64,000 bases of DNA from Bacteroidota bacterium (GCA_029237775.1 JAQZBR010000004.1:496001-560000); one strand, 5' to 3'. Numbered from the stretch's first letter, positions 36,822-47,042 are shown. Made by a program: numbers and translations. The notes: generated by a model not told the origin, from the letters alone.

Positions 36822-39764
36822 TTATTTTTCAGGTCTCTCCTCCGTCTTTTTTCCGCGAACCCTTTCCATTGATTTGGATGGCACTTCTTTCTTTTCTTCC
36901 GCGTTCAGTAATTTAGGAGTAACAGGAGCTAAAGCAACCGGATTTCCATCTGTATCCAGCTCCACCACTTCATATCCCAATTTCACGAGGCCATCATAGA
37001 TCTTTGCCTTATCACCAACAACCAATATAATCATATTGTTATATGCAAGACGATTCTTTGCGATGGCATTGATCTCCTCAGCAGTAATATTTTTCAGGAT
37101 CGTATTTTGCTTTTCAACAAAGTCTTTCGGAAGATTGTAATCAAGGATCCTTCCCATAAAACCTGCCTTTTGCTGAGGCGTTTCATATTTCAATGCTTCG
37201 CCTTGCCCGATCGAATTCTTAGTGAACATCAACTCTTCATTTGTGATCCCGTTATCAGCAAATTTCTTTATCTCTTTTAAAAACTCCACAACAGAGCTGT
37301 CTGTTGCGTTTCCTCTCACGCCCGCGCTTGCAGTATAAGGACCTGCAAACTTGGTTCCCGAGTAACCTGAACGTGCACCGTAAGTGTAACCATGCTGCTC
37401 ACGAAGATTAAGATTGATACGGCTGTTAAACGCACCACCAAGCGTATAATTCGCGAGTGTAGCTTTGTAATAATCTCCGGTTGCATCATATGGAAGGCTC
37501 ATGTATCCCATTCTTATCTCAGACTGAGGAGCTTTCTCTTTATTAACAAGATAAATACGCGTTTTGTCAATCCCCGGCAATGCAGGTTCGCGTTTCCTCA
37601 AAATTTTATTTCCCTCCCACTTTTTCAGGAAAGATAGTTTCGCAAGCGCTGCATCCTTCTCAATATCTCCAACAACCACTGCAGAAGCAACGTGAGGTGT
37701 AATGTTCTCAGCGTAAAACTTCTTTACATCATCTAACGTGATTCCTTCAACAGTCTCTTTTGTGCCCAGTGAAGAAATTCCCATGTTATGATCGGCACCA
37801 TAAAGCAAATGTGAGAACACATTATTGGCAATAGTAGTCGCCTGTGTTGATTGATTTGCTATTGATTCAAGACGCTGCTTCTTTACTCTTTCAAAATCGC
37901 CCTGATCAAACCGAGGATGCAATAATATTTCCTGCGCAATTGCAAGTGTTGAATCAAGGTTCTTGGTAAGTGACGAAACACTCATCACGATATTCTCAGA
38001 ACCGCTGTAAACATTTACCGAACTCCCAAGCCTGTCAAGCTTCTGTGCAATCTCTTCAGCAGTATATTTAGCTGTCCCTTCATTCATCAGTGCTGCAGTA
38101 ACACCCGAAATACCTGCCTTTTTTATGTCCTCAAAGCGGTGACCCGACTCGATGCTCAACTGAATAGTTACACTTGGGATCTCTGTCGTTTTTGCACCAA
38201 TAATCTTAAGGTCATTGTCAAACTTTTCAGTCCAGTAATCAGGTGGAACAATAACAGGATTACCTGAAGCAAGCGGACGCTTTGTGCGGTCAAAATTATC
38301 CTTCGCTTTATTGTAAACAAGGCTCTTGTATTCCTCACCTTCAACAGCGGTAGTATTTCTTACAGGAGGAGTATAATTGTCTGCTTTGGCAACAAGTGTA
38401 GATTTTCCTTTTGGATAAACACTTAGCTTAACAGCATATTTATTCTTGATGTAAGTGTTGTACACACGCAACACATCTTCTTTCGTTACGTTCTGGTAAC
38501 GTTCAACTTCCTTTACGATATAATTTGGATTTCCGGTGAATGTCTGATAAGAAGCGAGTGTTGCTCCTTTTCCCTGAACACTTGCCAGAGAATTTATCAG
38601 CTGCGCCTCAACACTTGCCTTAAATTTCTTTATATCATCTTCAGTAACACCATTTTTTTCAAAATCTTTGAAAGACACATTCGCAAGTGAATCCATCTGC
38701 GCAAGTGTCTTATCCTGAGTTGTGCGGATCTGAATATTGAATGTACCCGCAAGTTCTTGCGTACCATGGTAGATACCGGCAGACTGTGCCATCTGTGACT
38801 TCACAAAATTTTTGTAGAACACAGAAGACTTGCTCCCGCCAAGAATGTCAGCAAGAACATCAAGAGCAGCTTCATCCTTGTGATATGAAGGCACTGTTGG
38901 AAATACAATTGACAATTGCGGCAAGCGAATGTTATCCTCGTAAGAGATGTAACGGTCTTTGTCAAGAATAACAGGCTTAACAGTCTGCGCTTTTACTTCA
39001 GCGCCCTTTGGGATAGAACCGAAATACTTTTCAGCATATTTTAAAACATCTGCAACCTTTACATCCCCGGCTACAGTTAATGTTGCATTGTTGGGTCCGT
39101 ACCAGCGAAGAAAGAATTTCTTCAGGTCATTCACATCAACTCTGTTAAGATCTTCTATGTAGCCGATGGTCAACCAGGAATATGGATGACTTGGAGGATA
39201 TAAAGCAGCATTTATGCGCTCCCCCGCAATACCGTATGGACGATTATCATAATTCTGCCCGCGTTCATTTTTAACAGTTTCGCGTTGCACCTCAAATTTC
39301 CTTTGAGTTACAGAATCAAGCAGGAATCCCATCCTGTCGCTTTCAAGCCATAAAGCAGTCTCCAACTGATTAGATGGCATCACCTCAAAATAATTTGTTC
39401 TGTCGGTATTTGTAGTTCCGTTCAACGTTCCACCCGCTTCAGTTACAATTTTAAAATGTTGTTCGTCACCAACATGCTCCGACCCCTGAAACATCATGTG
39501 CTCAAAGAAATGTGCAAAACCTGAACGTCCTTCCTGCTCACGGGCAGAACCAACATGATAGGTAACATCTGTATAAACTACCGGGTCGGAATGATCTTCA
39601 TGAATGATCACTGTAAGCCCGTTAGGCAGCTGATATTTTTCATAAGGTATGACTAGCTCGGAACCTTTACGGGTAACCTTTTCAATTAGCTTTGGCTGTG
39701 CATAAGCCGAAGCTGTACATACAGCAACAAGCAATGTGGATTTTAAGATCGATCTGATTTGCAT
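36822..39764 (-). CDS. M16 family zinc peptidase, two-domain
   Basis: A 980-residue secreted or periplasmic pitrilysin-type metallopeptidase. A signal peptide (LLVAVCTASAYAQ) precedes the first M16 module with the inverted zinc motif HFFEH (His85, Glu88, His89). A catalytically silent first-half partner follows, then a second M16 unit (~500-940) that lacks HxxEH, as is usual for the non-catalytic half that closes the chamber. A Pro/Lys/Glu-rich tail ends the protein. It probably degrades peptides in the periplasm. It is preceded, 5 bp upstream, by a small membrane protein gene, so the two are cotranscribed. Confidence 0.93.
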   Translation of the reverse strand: MQIRSILKSTLLVAVCTASAYAQPKLIEKVTRKGSELVIPYEKYQLPNGLTVIIHEDHSDPVVYTDVTYHVGSAREQEGRSGFAHFFEHMMFQGSEHVGDEQHFKIVTEAGGTLNGTTNTDRTNYFEVMPSNQLETALWLESDRMGFLLDSVTQRKFEVQRETVKNERGQNYDNRPYGIAGERINAALYPPSHPYSWLTIGYIEDLNRVDVNDLKKFFLRWYGPNNATLTVAGDVKVADVLKYAEKYFGSIPKGAEVKAQTVKPVILDKDRYISYEDNIRLPQLSIVFPTVPSYHKDEAALDVLADILGGSKSSVFYKNFVKSQMAQSAGIYHGTQELAGTFNIQIRTTQDKTLAQMDSLANVSFKDFEKNGVTEDDIKKFKASVEAQLINSLASVQGKGATLASYQTFTGNPNYIVKEVERYQNVTKEDVLRVYNTYIKNKYAVKLSVYPKGKSTLVAKADNYTPPVRNTTAVEGEEYKSLVYNKAKDNFDRTKRPLASGNPVIVPPDYWTEKFDNDLKIIGAKTTEIPSVTIQLSIESGHRFEDIKKAGISGVTAALMNEGTAKYTAEEIAQKLDRLGSSVNVYSGSENIVMSVSSLTKNLDSTLAIAQEILLHPRFDQGDFERVKKQRLESIANQSTQATTIANNVFSHLLYGADHNMGISSLGTKETVEGITLDDVKKFYAENITPHVASAVVVGDIEKDAALAKLSFLKKWEGNKILRKREPALPGIDKTRIYLVNKEKAPQSEIRMGYMSLPYDATGDYYKATLANYTLGGAFNSRINLNLREQHGYTYGARSGYSGTKFAGPYTASAGVRGNATDSSVVEFLKEIKKFADNGITNEELMFTKNSIGQGEALKYETPQQKAGFMGRILDYNLPKDFVEKQNTILKNITAEEINAIAKNRLAYNNMIILVVGDKAKIYDGLVKLGYEVVELDTDGNPVALAPVTPKLLNAEEKKEVPSKSMERVRGKKTEERPEK

Positions 39765-39769
39765 TTTAT

Positions 39770-39994
39770 TCAGTTTAAATTATTTTTGGTAATAAGCACT
39801 TTTTCTTTTGATGTTTTTGATTGTCGAAAATATTCAATAAAAATCGCGTAAGCTAAAGAAGCACCAAGGAGCGTAAAGGCATAAGAACCTGTTCGTTTCG
39901 GCCCAAGATCTTCATTGAAAAATGAAATCCAGTAGCTCAATGCAATAACAGAAAAAAGGAATTTTATCCAGGTTGCCAGAATGCGTCTCAGCAT
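39770..39994 (-). CDS. Small two-span membrane protein
   Basis: A 74-residue protein with two hydrophobic segments (about 8-24, ATWIKFLFSVIALSYWI, and 36-54, GSYAFTLLGASLAYAIFI) and a basic C-terminal tail. I recognise no family. It lies 5 bp before the M16 peptidase ATG on the same strand, so translation coupling is likely and it may help anchor or regulate the peptidase, but that is inference. Hydrophobicity profile and tight spacing support it as a real gene. Confidence 0.65.
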   Translation of the reverse strand: MLRRILATWIKFLFSVIALSYWISFFNEDLGPKRTGSYAFTLLGASLAYAIFIEYFRQSKTSKEKVLITKNNLN

Positions 39995-40053
39995 GATATT
40001 CTAATTAAAACAAATATAATCAATTGCAACGCTTTAAACAAAGCATTATTGAT

Positions 40054-40084
40054 CAAAAAAAGAGCGGTCTTAAACCGCTCTTTC
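40054..40084 (-). terminator. Terminator of the 2261-residue surface protein gene
   Basis: AGAGCGGT/ACCGCTCT stem with a 5-nt loop, followed by seven T on the minus strand. The stop codon is at 40087. Confidence 0.9.
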
Positions 40085-40086
40085 TA

Positions 40087-43000
40087 TTATTGAATTACCA
40101 ATCGCTTGAATGTGCTTCCTGATTCAGTAGTTATATTAACTATGTACACTCCTTTGTTCAGTGCGGAGACATTCAATCGGTGCGACAAGGTTACATTTCC
40201 GCTATTTTCTTCAGACAGCTCTTCATTAACAACTAACTGCCCCAGTGCATCAAACAGCTGCAATGTGTATCGTTTGAATCCTGAAGGGTATTCTATTGTA
40301 ACAAACTCATCAGCAGGATTCGGATAAACATTGATCTGAGTATTCAAGATCGCTTGTTCAGCAACATCTAAAGCAACCATTGCTACGTTTTTGATGTTCG
40401 AACGCGTTGTATTCACTGTGGCCCTTGTTGGTGTACAGCTGACAGACCAGTTCGATTCAAGGAGATACCGAACATTCGATGATATCGGAGGTGTAAGATC
40501 CGTGTAAACGGTATTAGAACCCGGAACTGAGTCAATTGCAACGAAAGTTCCGTTACCAAGCGTATCTCGCAGAACACGGTAAAAGTCAACTGTTGCTCCT
40601 TCGTAAGGAACCCAGTTAAGATTTACAACACCACCAACTCCCTGATTTGCCTGAAGGAAGATCGTACGGTGATGATTACTTAAAACACTTTCATTTCCAC
40701 ATGTATCGATCACAGAGATCTTGTAACGGAAATTAGTTGTATTCGGATTAGCGACAGGCAGGTAAACAGAGTCTACGTATGAACTAAGAGAATCATAATG
40801 CACTGCACCGATCTGAACAAATGAGCTCAGCACCTCACGATAAATTCGGAAGCTGTCAATATCAGAAGCAACAGGCTTTTCCCAGGTTACAGTATTGAAA
40901 GAAGATGCATTATTTACCGAGACCATACATAATTCCTGTGCTGAAACTGCTGTAACATTCACACCAAAAGCAGATGAACTGCCTGTACCGCAAGCATTCT
41001 CTCCATATACGCTGATATTACCTGACACAGCCGCATTGCTGAAGCTTACAGTAATTGTATTTGTACTATCACCTGCTACGATACTTGCGCCTGAAGGTAA
41101 AGACCAAACATAATATGAAGCGTTGAACACCGGAGCAACACTATACATCACAGAGTTCGAAACTGGACAAACAGAAACTGTGTTGCTTCCTGAAATGTTT
41201 CCGGCCATGTCGGGAAGTGTATTTACATTAACAGCAAGCGTTGATGAGCTTCCGGCACCACAGCTGTTTACGGGAACTACGGTAACATTCCCCGAAAGCG
41301 CTCCTGAAGAATAATCAACTGTGATGCTGTTTGTTCCTGCACCAGAAACTATAGATGCACCCGATGGTACACTCCAATTATAAGATGTCGCATTGTTAAC
41401 CAATGGAATAGAATACGTAACACCTGAAGTAGAAGGACAAGTTGTGATCGCAGATTGTCCGATGATAGCATCGGCTGCATCCGGATAAGGATTAACAGTA
41501 AAATTTAAATTTGACGTTGTGCCCAATCCGCATATATTCACTCCTGCAACACTGATCACACCGCCTGTTAACCCCGGAGTGAAATTGACCGTTATTGAGT
41601 TTGTGTTAGTTGCTCCGATGATATTCACACCTCCAGGAACAGACCATAAATACGAAGTGGCATTATTTATTGAAGGAACCGAATATGTTACACCTGTAGC
41701 ACCATCACAAACTGAAGCTGCGCCTAAGATACTTCCCGCAGCAGCAGGTAGCGGACTTATAGTTACCGGATAATTTGCTGATACCGTTCCGGAACCACAT
41801 GAATTATTTCCGCTTACACTGATGTTACCGGAGATTGCAGTATTGTTGTAATCAACAGTAATGTTATTCGTGTTCACTCCTGAGATGAGTGAAGCACCGG
41901 TTGGCAAGCTCCATGAATATCCTGTTGCACCGGTTATTACGGGAACTGTATATGCAACAGCAGTTTGTCCCTGACAAACACTTGTAGATCCGGAAACGTT
42001 TCCGGCAGGATTAGGAACATCGGAGATCGTAACAAAACCTGCTTTGATCTCGAAATCTGTAGCGGCAAGGTTATCTGTTACCTGCAATGAAATTGTTTTC
42101 GCTCCGGCAGTGGAGTAAGTCACGGTATGAGGCCCCTGTCCGGTTGCTGATGGTGGAAACGCACCTGCACCAAAATTCCAGCTCCACCCTGTAATAGTTG
42201 CTCCGGCAGCAATGGAGGCATCTGTAAATGTTACTACAGGTGTTCCGTTCAGACACTGAGATGTTGTATTAGCTGTAAAGTCAGCGGTGGTAGGACAATT
42301 GTTCCTCTTTACACGAACGTTGTTCCCAGAGCTTGCACATGCACCATTACTGATCGTCCAGCGGAAAGTTGCTGAATCGCCAATTGCAAAACCTGTAACG
42401 GTGCTTGTTGGATTTGAAGGAGAAGTAATGATCAATGAAGGGTTTGTTGTTGTGATCATTGTCCACAAACCTGTTCCGTAAACAGGGGTATTTCCGGCAA
42501 GAGTGGCGACACCCGGACAAATCACCTGATTAGTTCCGGCAACAGAAGTGCTTGGTGTACGATCAACGGTTACAACGAAATTTCTCACGATCGTATTATT
42601 GTTGGCTGCACCATCATTAATAGTAACGGTAATTGTTGAAGTACCGGAAACACCTGCAACAGGTGTGTAAGAAAGACTACCGGTTGCATTAGGACTTAAA
42701 TAAGTGATCGAAGGTGTTGGGATAAGCCCGGTGTTACTTGAACTTACAGAGATCGTAAGTGTCTGCGATTCATTAGCAGCACCAGTTCCGATTCCTGTAA
42801 GATTTATTATCTGCAATCCTGTATTCTGGCAAATAGAAGAAGGATTTGAAATGGCAGTAAGTGTAGGTGCATTGTTCAGCGTTGAAACAGAAAGACTGTT
42901 TCCTGTTGATGCAGGCATGTAGTTGTATTGACAGTTTTGAACACCGTTGTATTCATACACACTGAAAATATAGTTAGTGTTTGATAGAAGTCCTGTAACG

Positions 43001-46000
43001 GTTACACCGCTTCCATTTCCATCAAACACACAATAGTTTCCTGATCCCAGATCGGTTCCGTTTCCGAAAATCGTGTTCGGTACATAACCAACTCCATCTG
43101 TAGGTGTAAATGCCGGAGATGTGGCAGCACGAACAAAGACAACTTTATTGGCTCCGTTACCGGGCGTAAAATTAAAAGTGATCTGAGTTGTTGTTACTCC
43201 GGTTGAAGTAAGATTTGTCGCGGCAACTGTTGGTTCAGCTGCCAGCGGGTTAATAGCGTTCTGGAAATAAGTATATGAAGCTGAATTGTTGGTCGAAAGA
43301 ATATCCGCTTTGTTATCATTATTTAAATCCGCTATAACCATTGAAAGAGGAGCTGTAGCAGAAGAAGCGAGTGTAAAATCGAACTTGGTATTTAAGTTAA
43401 TTGAAGCAGTGCTGATGTTCTTGAAAATGGAGATCTGTGATCCTGAAGAATATCCAACAGCAACATCAGCAAGGCCATCACCATCCAGATCACCAAGCTC
43501 AATATCAACTGGTGTATTTGCAAGTGTGGTGAGATAAACCGGTGAAGCTGAAATATTAATACTACCTGAAGTGGAATTATTTTTTAAGATGCCGATATTG
43601 CTTGTCCCTGTTCCAAATAAAATTTCAGCCTTGGTATCTGTGTCGATATGTCCGACAGTTATTCCCGTAATAGTTCCTGACAGAGCAGTTGAAGTATACG
43701 CGGCAAATCCGATAGCACCTGCAGTACTGGTATTTCTAAGGTAGTGTATCTGTGAGCTGCTTCCTCCTGCAACAGCTATATCGGCTTTTCCATCACCATC
43801 AATATCGCCTGTCGCTATAGAATTAATTACAGATGCCGCAGATACAGAAAGATCGATGCGCGAGCCGAAACTAATATTACCAACAGAACTTGTATTTCTG
43901 AAAACCGAAAGGATATAGTTTGTGTAACTGATGACCACATCGGGCTTCCCGTCCTTATCGAAATCCTCAACAGCAATATCGCTTACATCATATCCCGATA
44001 TTCCCGGAAATTCCACATTGCTTGCCATAGAAACACTTCCTGCAGTGCTTGTGTTTCTGTTAACAATAAAACTTGGAATTGAGTTATATGAATTTGAAAC
44101 AACAATGTCAGTCTTCCCATCGCCATCGAAATCAGCTATTCCAAGATCATTTGAAGTAGCGTTTCCATTATACTGATAATAAACATTGTTTAAGTTAATC
44201 GTATTTCCGCTTGTTGTATTTCTGGTTATTGATGTATAACCACCGGAATACAGACCGATGGCATCAGGAAGTCCATCCTGGTCGATATCAGCAACACGGG
44301 TTTCAACGGGATAATAGGAGATCGCGTTTGTGCCTGCACTGAGAGTTGAAGCAGAAAATGCGACACTTCCGCAAGGTGAAGTCACCACGAAAGGTTTGGA
44401 AGAATAAGCTGTTAGTGTATTATTGGTAACCGAGATCGGACTGTATGTTGATCCCGAAGGCACCTTCACAGTAAGCTGCGTTCCTCCCGCATTTGCAGTA
44501 AGTACAACAGCTCTCGCACCTCCGAAATAAACTGTATTGTTTGCAGCAGTATTGTTAAAGCCCGTTCCGTTAATTGTAACGACTGATCCTACATATCCGA
44601 AAGCAGGAGTAAAAGAAGTGATGACCGGGGCAGCAACGGGTGAAGTTTGCACCTCTCCTATTGCGTATGAATCTGTGAGGTAATTATTGTTGCCAATAAC
44701 TCCGTTATAATCAAAGACACCGAACGTATAATAAGTGGCCGGTGAAAGATTCGTCACATTTACCGTTGTGCTATCGGGACCACGGTATACCGAGAAATAC
44801 AAATTACCATAATAATAATTTGAATTGCTTGTTGACATAAAAGACGAATTATCCAGGTAATAAGTGTAGTCGATAGGCACGTTAACAACAGCACCGGAAT
44901 GAACCCAACCACTTGTGGAAGTAAAATTCGAGGCTGCACCTGCACCAAAGTTTGTGAGTGTTGCATTTAATCCGGTGATAAATGAAGAATTCAGCGCTGT
45001 AGTGGTTGATGCAAAACCATCATCTAATTTCCAGTAACCGACTAATCCATATTCATTTCCAACCAGAGTTTTATTATAACCAGCAATGATCTCGTAATCC
45101 ATCTTTGTTACATTCCAAAGGCGGACTTCGTCTATCTGCCCGTTAAAATTTTGACCCGGAACTTCAGCATTTGCACCGATCTGCACGTTGTAAGAATTAT
45201 TCGTAAGGGTGGAATTAAAGCTTGCAGAAGCATCATAAGTTCCATCAATGTACAGAATCATTTTAGAGCCATTATAGGTGGCTGCAACATGGTGCCATTT
45301 CCCATCATTCACATTACGCGTTCCATAAACGCTAGTTTGAAAAGGGGTTCCGAACAGCGTGTACGTGGCTGAAAAAGACAATGCATTTGTACTTCCATTC
45401 CGTGTAATTTTCCATGCATCACCTTTGCTGATTATCGTTTGATCAACAACAGTGAATGCCCCGACTTTGATCCATGCTTCGACAGTCATTGCTGAAGTAA
45501 AATCAAAAGTAGATTCACTAGGTACATTCACATAGTCATTGGAACCATCAAATGAAAGAGCCGTTTGCTTTCTTCCGGCAGCAACTCCCACTACACGTCT
45601 TGCACCGTTACCATTCGCCCAGGTAGCACGAACTGAATTCGAGGTAATGTTGCTGAATGTAAGCGCGGATGCAGGAACTGTAGGTTCAGGCGCAAGCGTT
45701 TGTTTTGAGCCGGAAAGATATCCGCCAGTGTAATAGTTGTATGTATTGTTGTATGTGTTGGTTGCTACATTGTATTCATAAACTGAGAAGCAGTATGTGG
45801 TAGTGTTGGTTAAACCGGTAACCTTAACCGAATTTCCGGAACCGTTATATATACAATATGCTCCGCTGGCACCGCCAAGTTGTGCGCCTGTTCCATAAAC
45901 AGAACCAGGTATGTAATATGTTGCATCAGAAGGAAGATCTGTATTGGAAGTTCCCGGCTTGCAGGTTACGAGATGATAAGTTCCGCCACCGCTGGAAGGG

Positions 46001-46872
46001 GGAGTCCAGCTAACCACCATTGAATTATCCGTTATTTCGCTGAACCCTAAAGGATATGAATATGCCGTGGGTTCAGCAGCAAGTGTTGTAAATGTTACCG
46101 AAGGATATGATCCTGTTTTATAGTTATTAGAACCGTTATTCCCGCTGTATGCAAACACAGCACCTGTATAGGTGGTTCCGGCAGCTAAGGAACTGGTATT
46201 TATAAATGTGGTCGCTCCGTCAGCCAGCACATACGAATAAGGAATTGTTCCTGCAATACTTGAACCCGAACCGTAAGCATTGTTCGCGCTGTAGTTAGTC
46301 CCGTCAGCAGGAACATTTGTATACGAAGTTGCAGCTCTTAAAGCCAGAAGATCATAAGTCCCGGAACCTGAAGTGAAGCTAAAAGAAGCAGTCGTAGTCT
46401 GAATATTAGAAACCGTTAACCCGCTTGCTGCAGTTGCCGGCTCTGTTTCAAGAGTGATCTCAGAATAGATCGGATAACCGCTTGTCTGATAATACTCAAC
46501 TGTGGATACGGTGTTATATTCATAGATTCTGAATTTATACGTTGTATTCGGAGTAAGACCGAAAGCATTACATCCGTAGGATGTTCCGTTATAGATACAA
46601 TAGTTTCCATTGCCGAGGTTTGAACCGGAACCAAAGGTTGAATTCTGTGTATAGGTGCTGCCGGTAGTTGGCAAAGAGACCGAACTTGAGGACAAGGCGC
46701 ATGTCACAATTCTTTTTGTTCCGTTACCTGAAGTCCAGTTCAGGGAAATACTTGTTGTACCTTTTCCTACCGTGATAACATTTGAAGCCGCAGTTGTAGG
46801 CGCCTGCGAGAAGCCAGCGTTAAAAGTAAAGACGAAAACTACCGGTAAGAAGATCTGTAAAAAACTTTTCAT
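40087..46872 (-). CDS. Giant T9SS surface protein: fibronectin-like repeats, LamG, IPT, FG-GAP, PKD-like repeats, pre-CTD module
   Basis: A 2261-residue secreted protein, started at the ATG at 46872 (MKSFLQIFLPVV); the frame extends only to a TTG. Four fibronectin-like repeats open it (~25-440; YKFRIYEYN, TYCFSVYEYN), the fourth interrupted by a complete LamG/concanavalin domain (bases ~45575-44885, WIKVG, WHHVAATYNG). Next come an IPT/TIG domain, seven FG-GAP/VCBS calcium repeats (DIDQDGLPD, DFDGDGKTD), another fibronectin repeat, Ig-like and PKD domains, and five ~75-residue PKD-like repeats. The shared two-part module ends in CTPTRATVNTTRSNIK, followed by the T9SS sorting domain (INVYPNPADEFV). 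Carbohydrate or cell binding through LamG is plausible; no catalytic domain is seen. Confidence 0.91.
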   Translation of the reverse strand: MKSFLQIFLPVVFVFTFNAGFSQAPTTAASNVITVGKGTTSISLNWTSGNGTKRIVTCALSSSSVSLPTTGSTYTQNSTFGSGSNLGNGNYCIYNGTSYGCNAFGLTPNTTYKFRIYEYNTVSTVEYYQTSGYPIYSEITLETEPATAASGLTVSNIQTTTASFSFTSGSGTYDLLALRAATSYTNVPADGTNYSANNAYGSGSSIAGTIPYSYVLADGATTFINTSSLAAGTTYTGAVFAYSGNNGSNNYKTGSYPSVTFTTLAAEPTAYSYPLGFSEITDNSMVVSWTPPSSGGGTYHLVTCKPGTSNTDLPSDATYYIPGSVYGTGAQLGGASGAYCIYNGSGNSVKVTGLTNTTTYCFSVYEYNVATNTYNNTYNYYTGGYLSGSKQTLAPEPTVPASALTFSNITSNSVRATWANGNGARRVVGVAAGRKQTALSFDGSNDYVNVPSESTFDFTSAMTVEAWIKVGAFTVVDQTIISKGDAWKITRNGSTNALSFSATYTLFGTPFQTSVYGTRNVNDGKWHHVAATYNGSKMILYIDGTYDASASFNSTLTNNSYNVQIGANAEVPGQNFNGQIDEVRLWNVTKMDYEIIAGYNKTLVGNEYGLVGYWKLDDGFASTTTALNSSFITGLNATLTNFGAGAASNFTSTSGWVHSGAVVNVPIDYTYYLDNSSFMSTSNSNYYYGNLYFSVYRGPDSTTVNVTNLSPATYYTFGVFDYNGVIGNNNYLTDSYAIGEVQTSPVAAPVITSFTPAFGYVGSVVTINGTGFNNTAANNTVYFGGARAVVLTANAGGTQLTVKVPSGSTYSPISVTNNTLTAYSSKPFVVTSPCGSVAFSASTLSAGTNAISYYPVETRVADIDQDGLPDAIGLYSGGYTSITRNTTSGNTINLNNVYYQYNGNATSNDLGIADFDGDGKTDIVVSNSYNSIPSFIVNRNTSTAGSVSMASNVEFPGISGYDVSDIAVEDFDKDGKPDVVISYTNYILSVFRNTSSVGNISFGSRIDLSVSAASVINSIATGDIDGDGKADIAVAGGSSSQIHYLRNTSTAGAIGFAAYTSTALSGTITGITVGHIDTDTKAEILFGTGTSNIGILKNNSTSGSINISASPVYLTTLANTPVDIELGDLDGDGLADVAVGYSSGSQISIFKNISTASINLNTKFDFTLASSATAPLSMVIADLNNDNKADILSTNNSASYTYFQNAINPLAAEPTVAATNLTSTGVTTTQITFNFTPGNGANKVVFVRAATSPAFTPTDGVGYVPNTIFGNGTDLGSGNYCVFDGNGSGVTVTGLLSNTNYIFSVYEYNGVQNCQYNYMPASTGNSLSVSTLNNAPTLTAISNPSSICQNTGLQIINLTGIGTGAANESQTLTISVSSSNTGLIPTPSITYLSPNATGSLSYTPVAGVSGTSTITVTINDGAANNNTIVRNFVVTVDRTPSTSVAGTNQVICPGVATLAGNTPVYGTGLWTMITTTNPSLIITSPSNPTSTVTGFAIGDSATFRWTISNGACASSGNNVRVKRNNCPTTADFTANTTSQCLNGTPVVTFTDASIAAGATITGWSWNFGAGAFPPSATGQGPHTVTYSTAGAKTISLQVTDNLAATDFEIKAGFVTISDVPNPAGNVSGSTSVCQGQTAVAYTVPVITGATGYSWSLPTGASLISGVNTNNITVDYNNTAISGNISVSGNNSCGSGTVSANYPVTISPLPAAAGSILGAASVCDGATGVTYSVPSINNATSYLWSVPGGVNIIGATNTNSITVNFTPGLTGGVISVAGVNICGLGTTSNLNFTVNPYPDAADAIIGQSAITTCPSTSGVTYSIPLVNNATSYNWSVPSGASIVSGAGTNSITVDYSSGALSGNVTVVPVNSCGAGSSSTLAVNVNTLPDMAGNISGSNTVSVCPVSNSVMYSVAPVFNASYYVWSLPSGASIVAGDSTNTITVSFSNAAVSGNISVYGENACGTGSSSAFGVNVTAVSAQELCMVSVNNASSFNTVTWEKPVASDIDSFRIYREVLSSFVQIGAVHYDSLSSYVDSVYLPVANPNTTNFRYKISVIDTCGNESVLSNHHRTIFLQANQGVGGVVNLNWVPYEGATVDFYRVLRDTLGNGTFVAIDSVPGSNTVYTDLTPPISSNVRYLLESNWSVSCTPTRATVNTTRSNIKNVAMVALDVAEQAILNTQINVYPNPADEFVTIEYPSGFKRYTLQLFDALGQLVVNEELSEENSGNVTLSHRLNVSALNKGVYIVNITTESGSTFKRLVIQ

Positions 46873-47034
46873 TGAATTAAACAATTTAAGAGGTTGACTG
46901 TTTTTAATACTAACGGAATATGCTTTAGACCAAATGGTGTTATTCAGGCACTAATCCTAAAAAAGGAATGCTAAATTAAAAAAAATTGGCAGACCTGCAA
47001 GCATTTTTTTATCCACAAAACCAAGCATTTTCCG

Positions 47035-47042
47035 TACCTTTG
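47035..47042 (+). promoter_or_regulatory. -7 element upstream of the bacilliredoxin gene
   Basis: TACCTTTG is a full match to TAnnTTTG, 45 bp before the ATG. A T-run lies upstream but no TTTG at the ideal 19-nt spacing. Confidence 0.5.
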
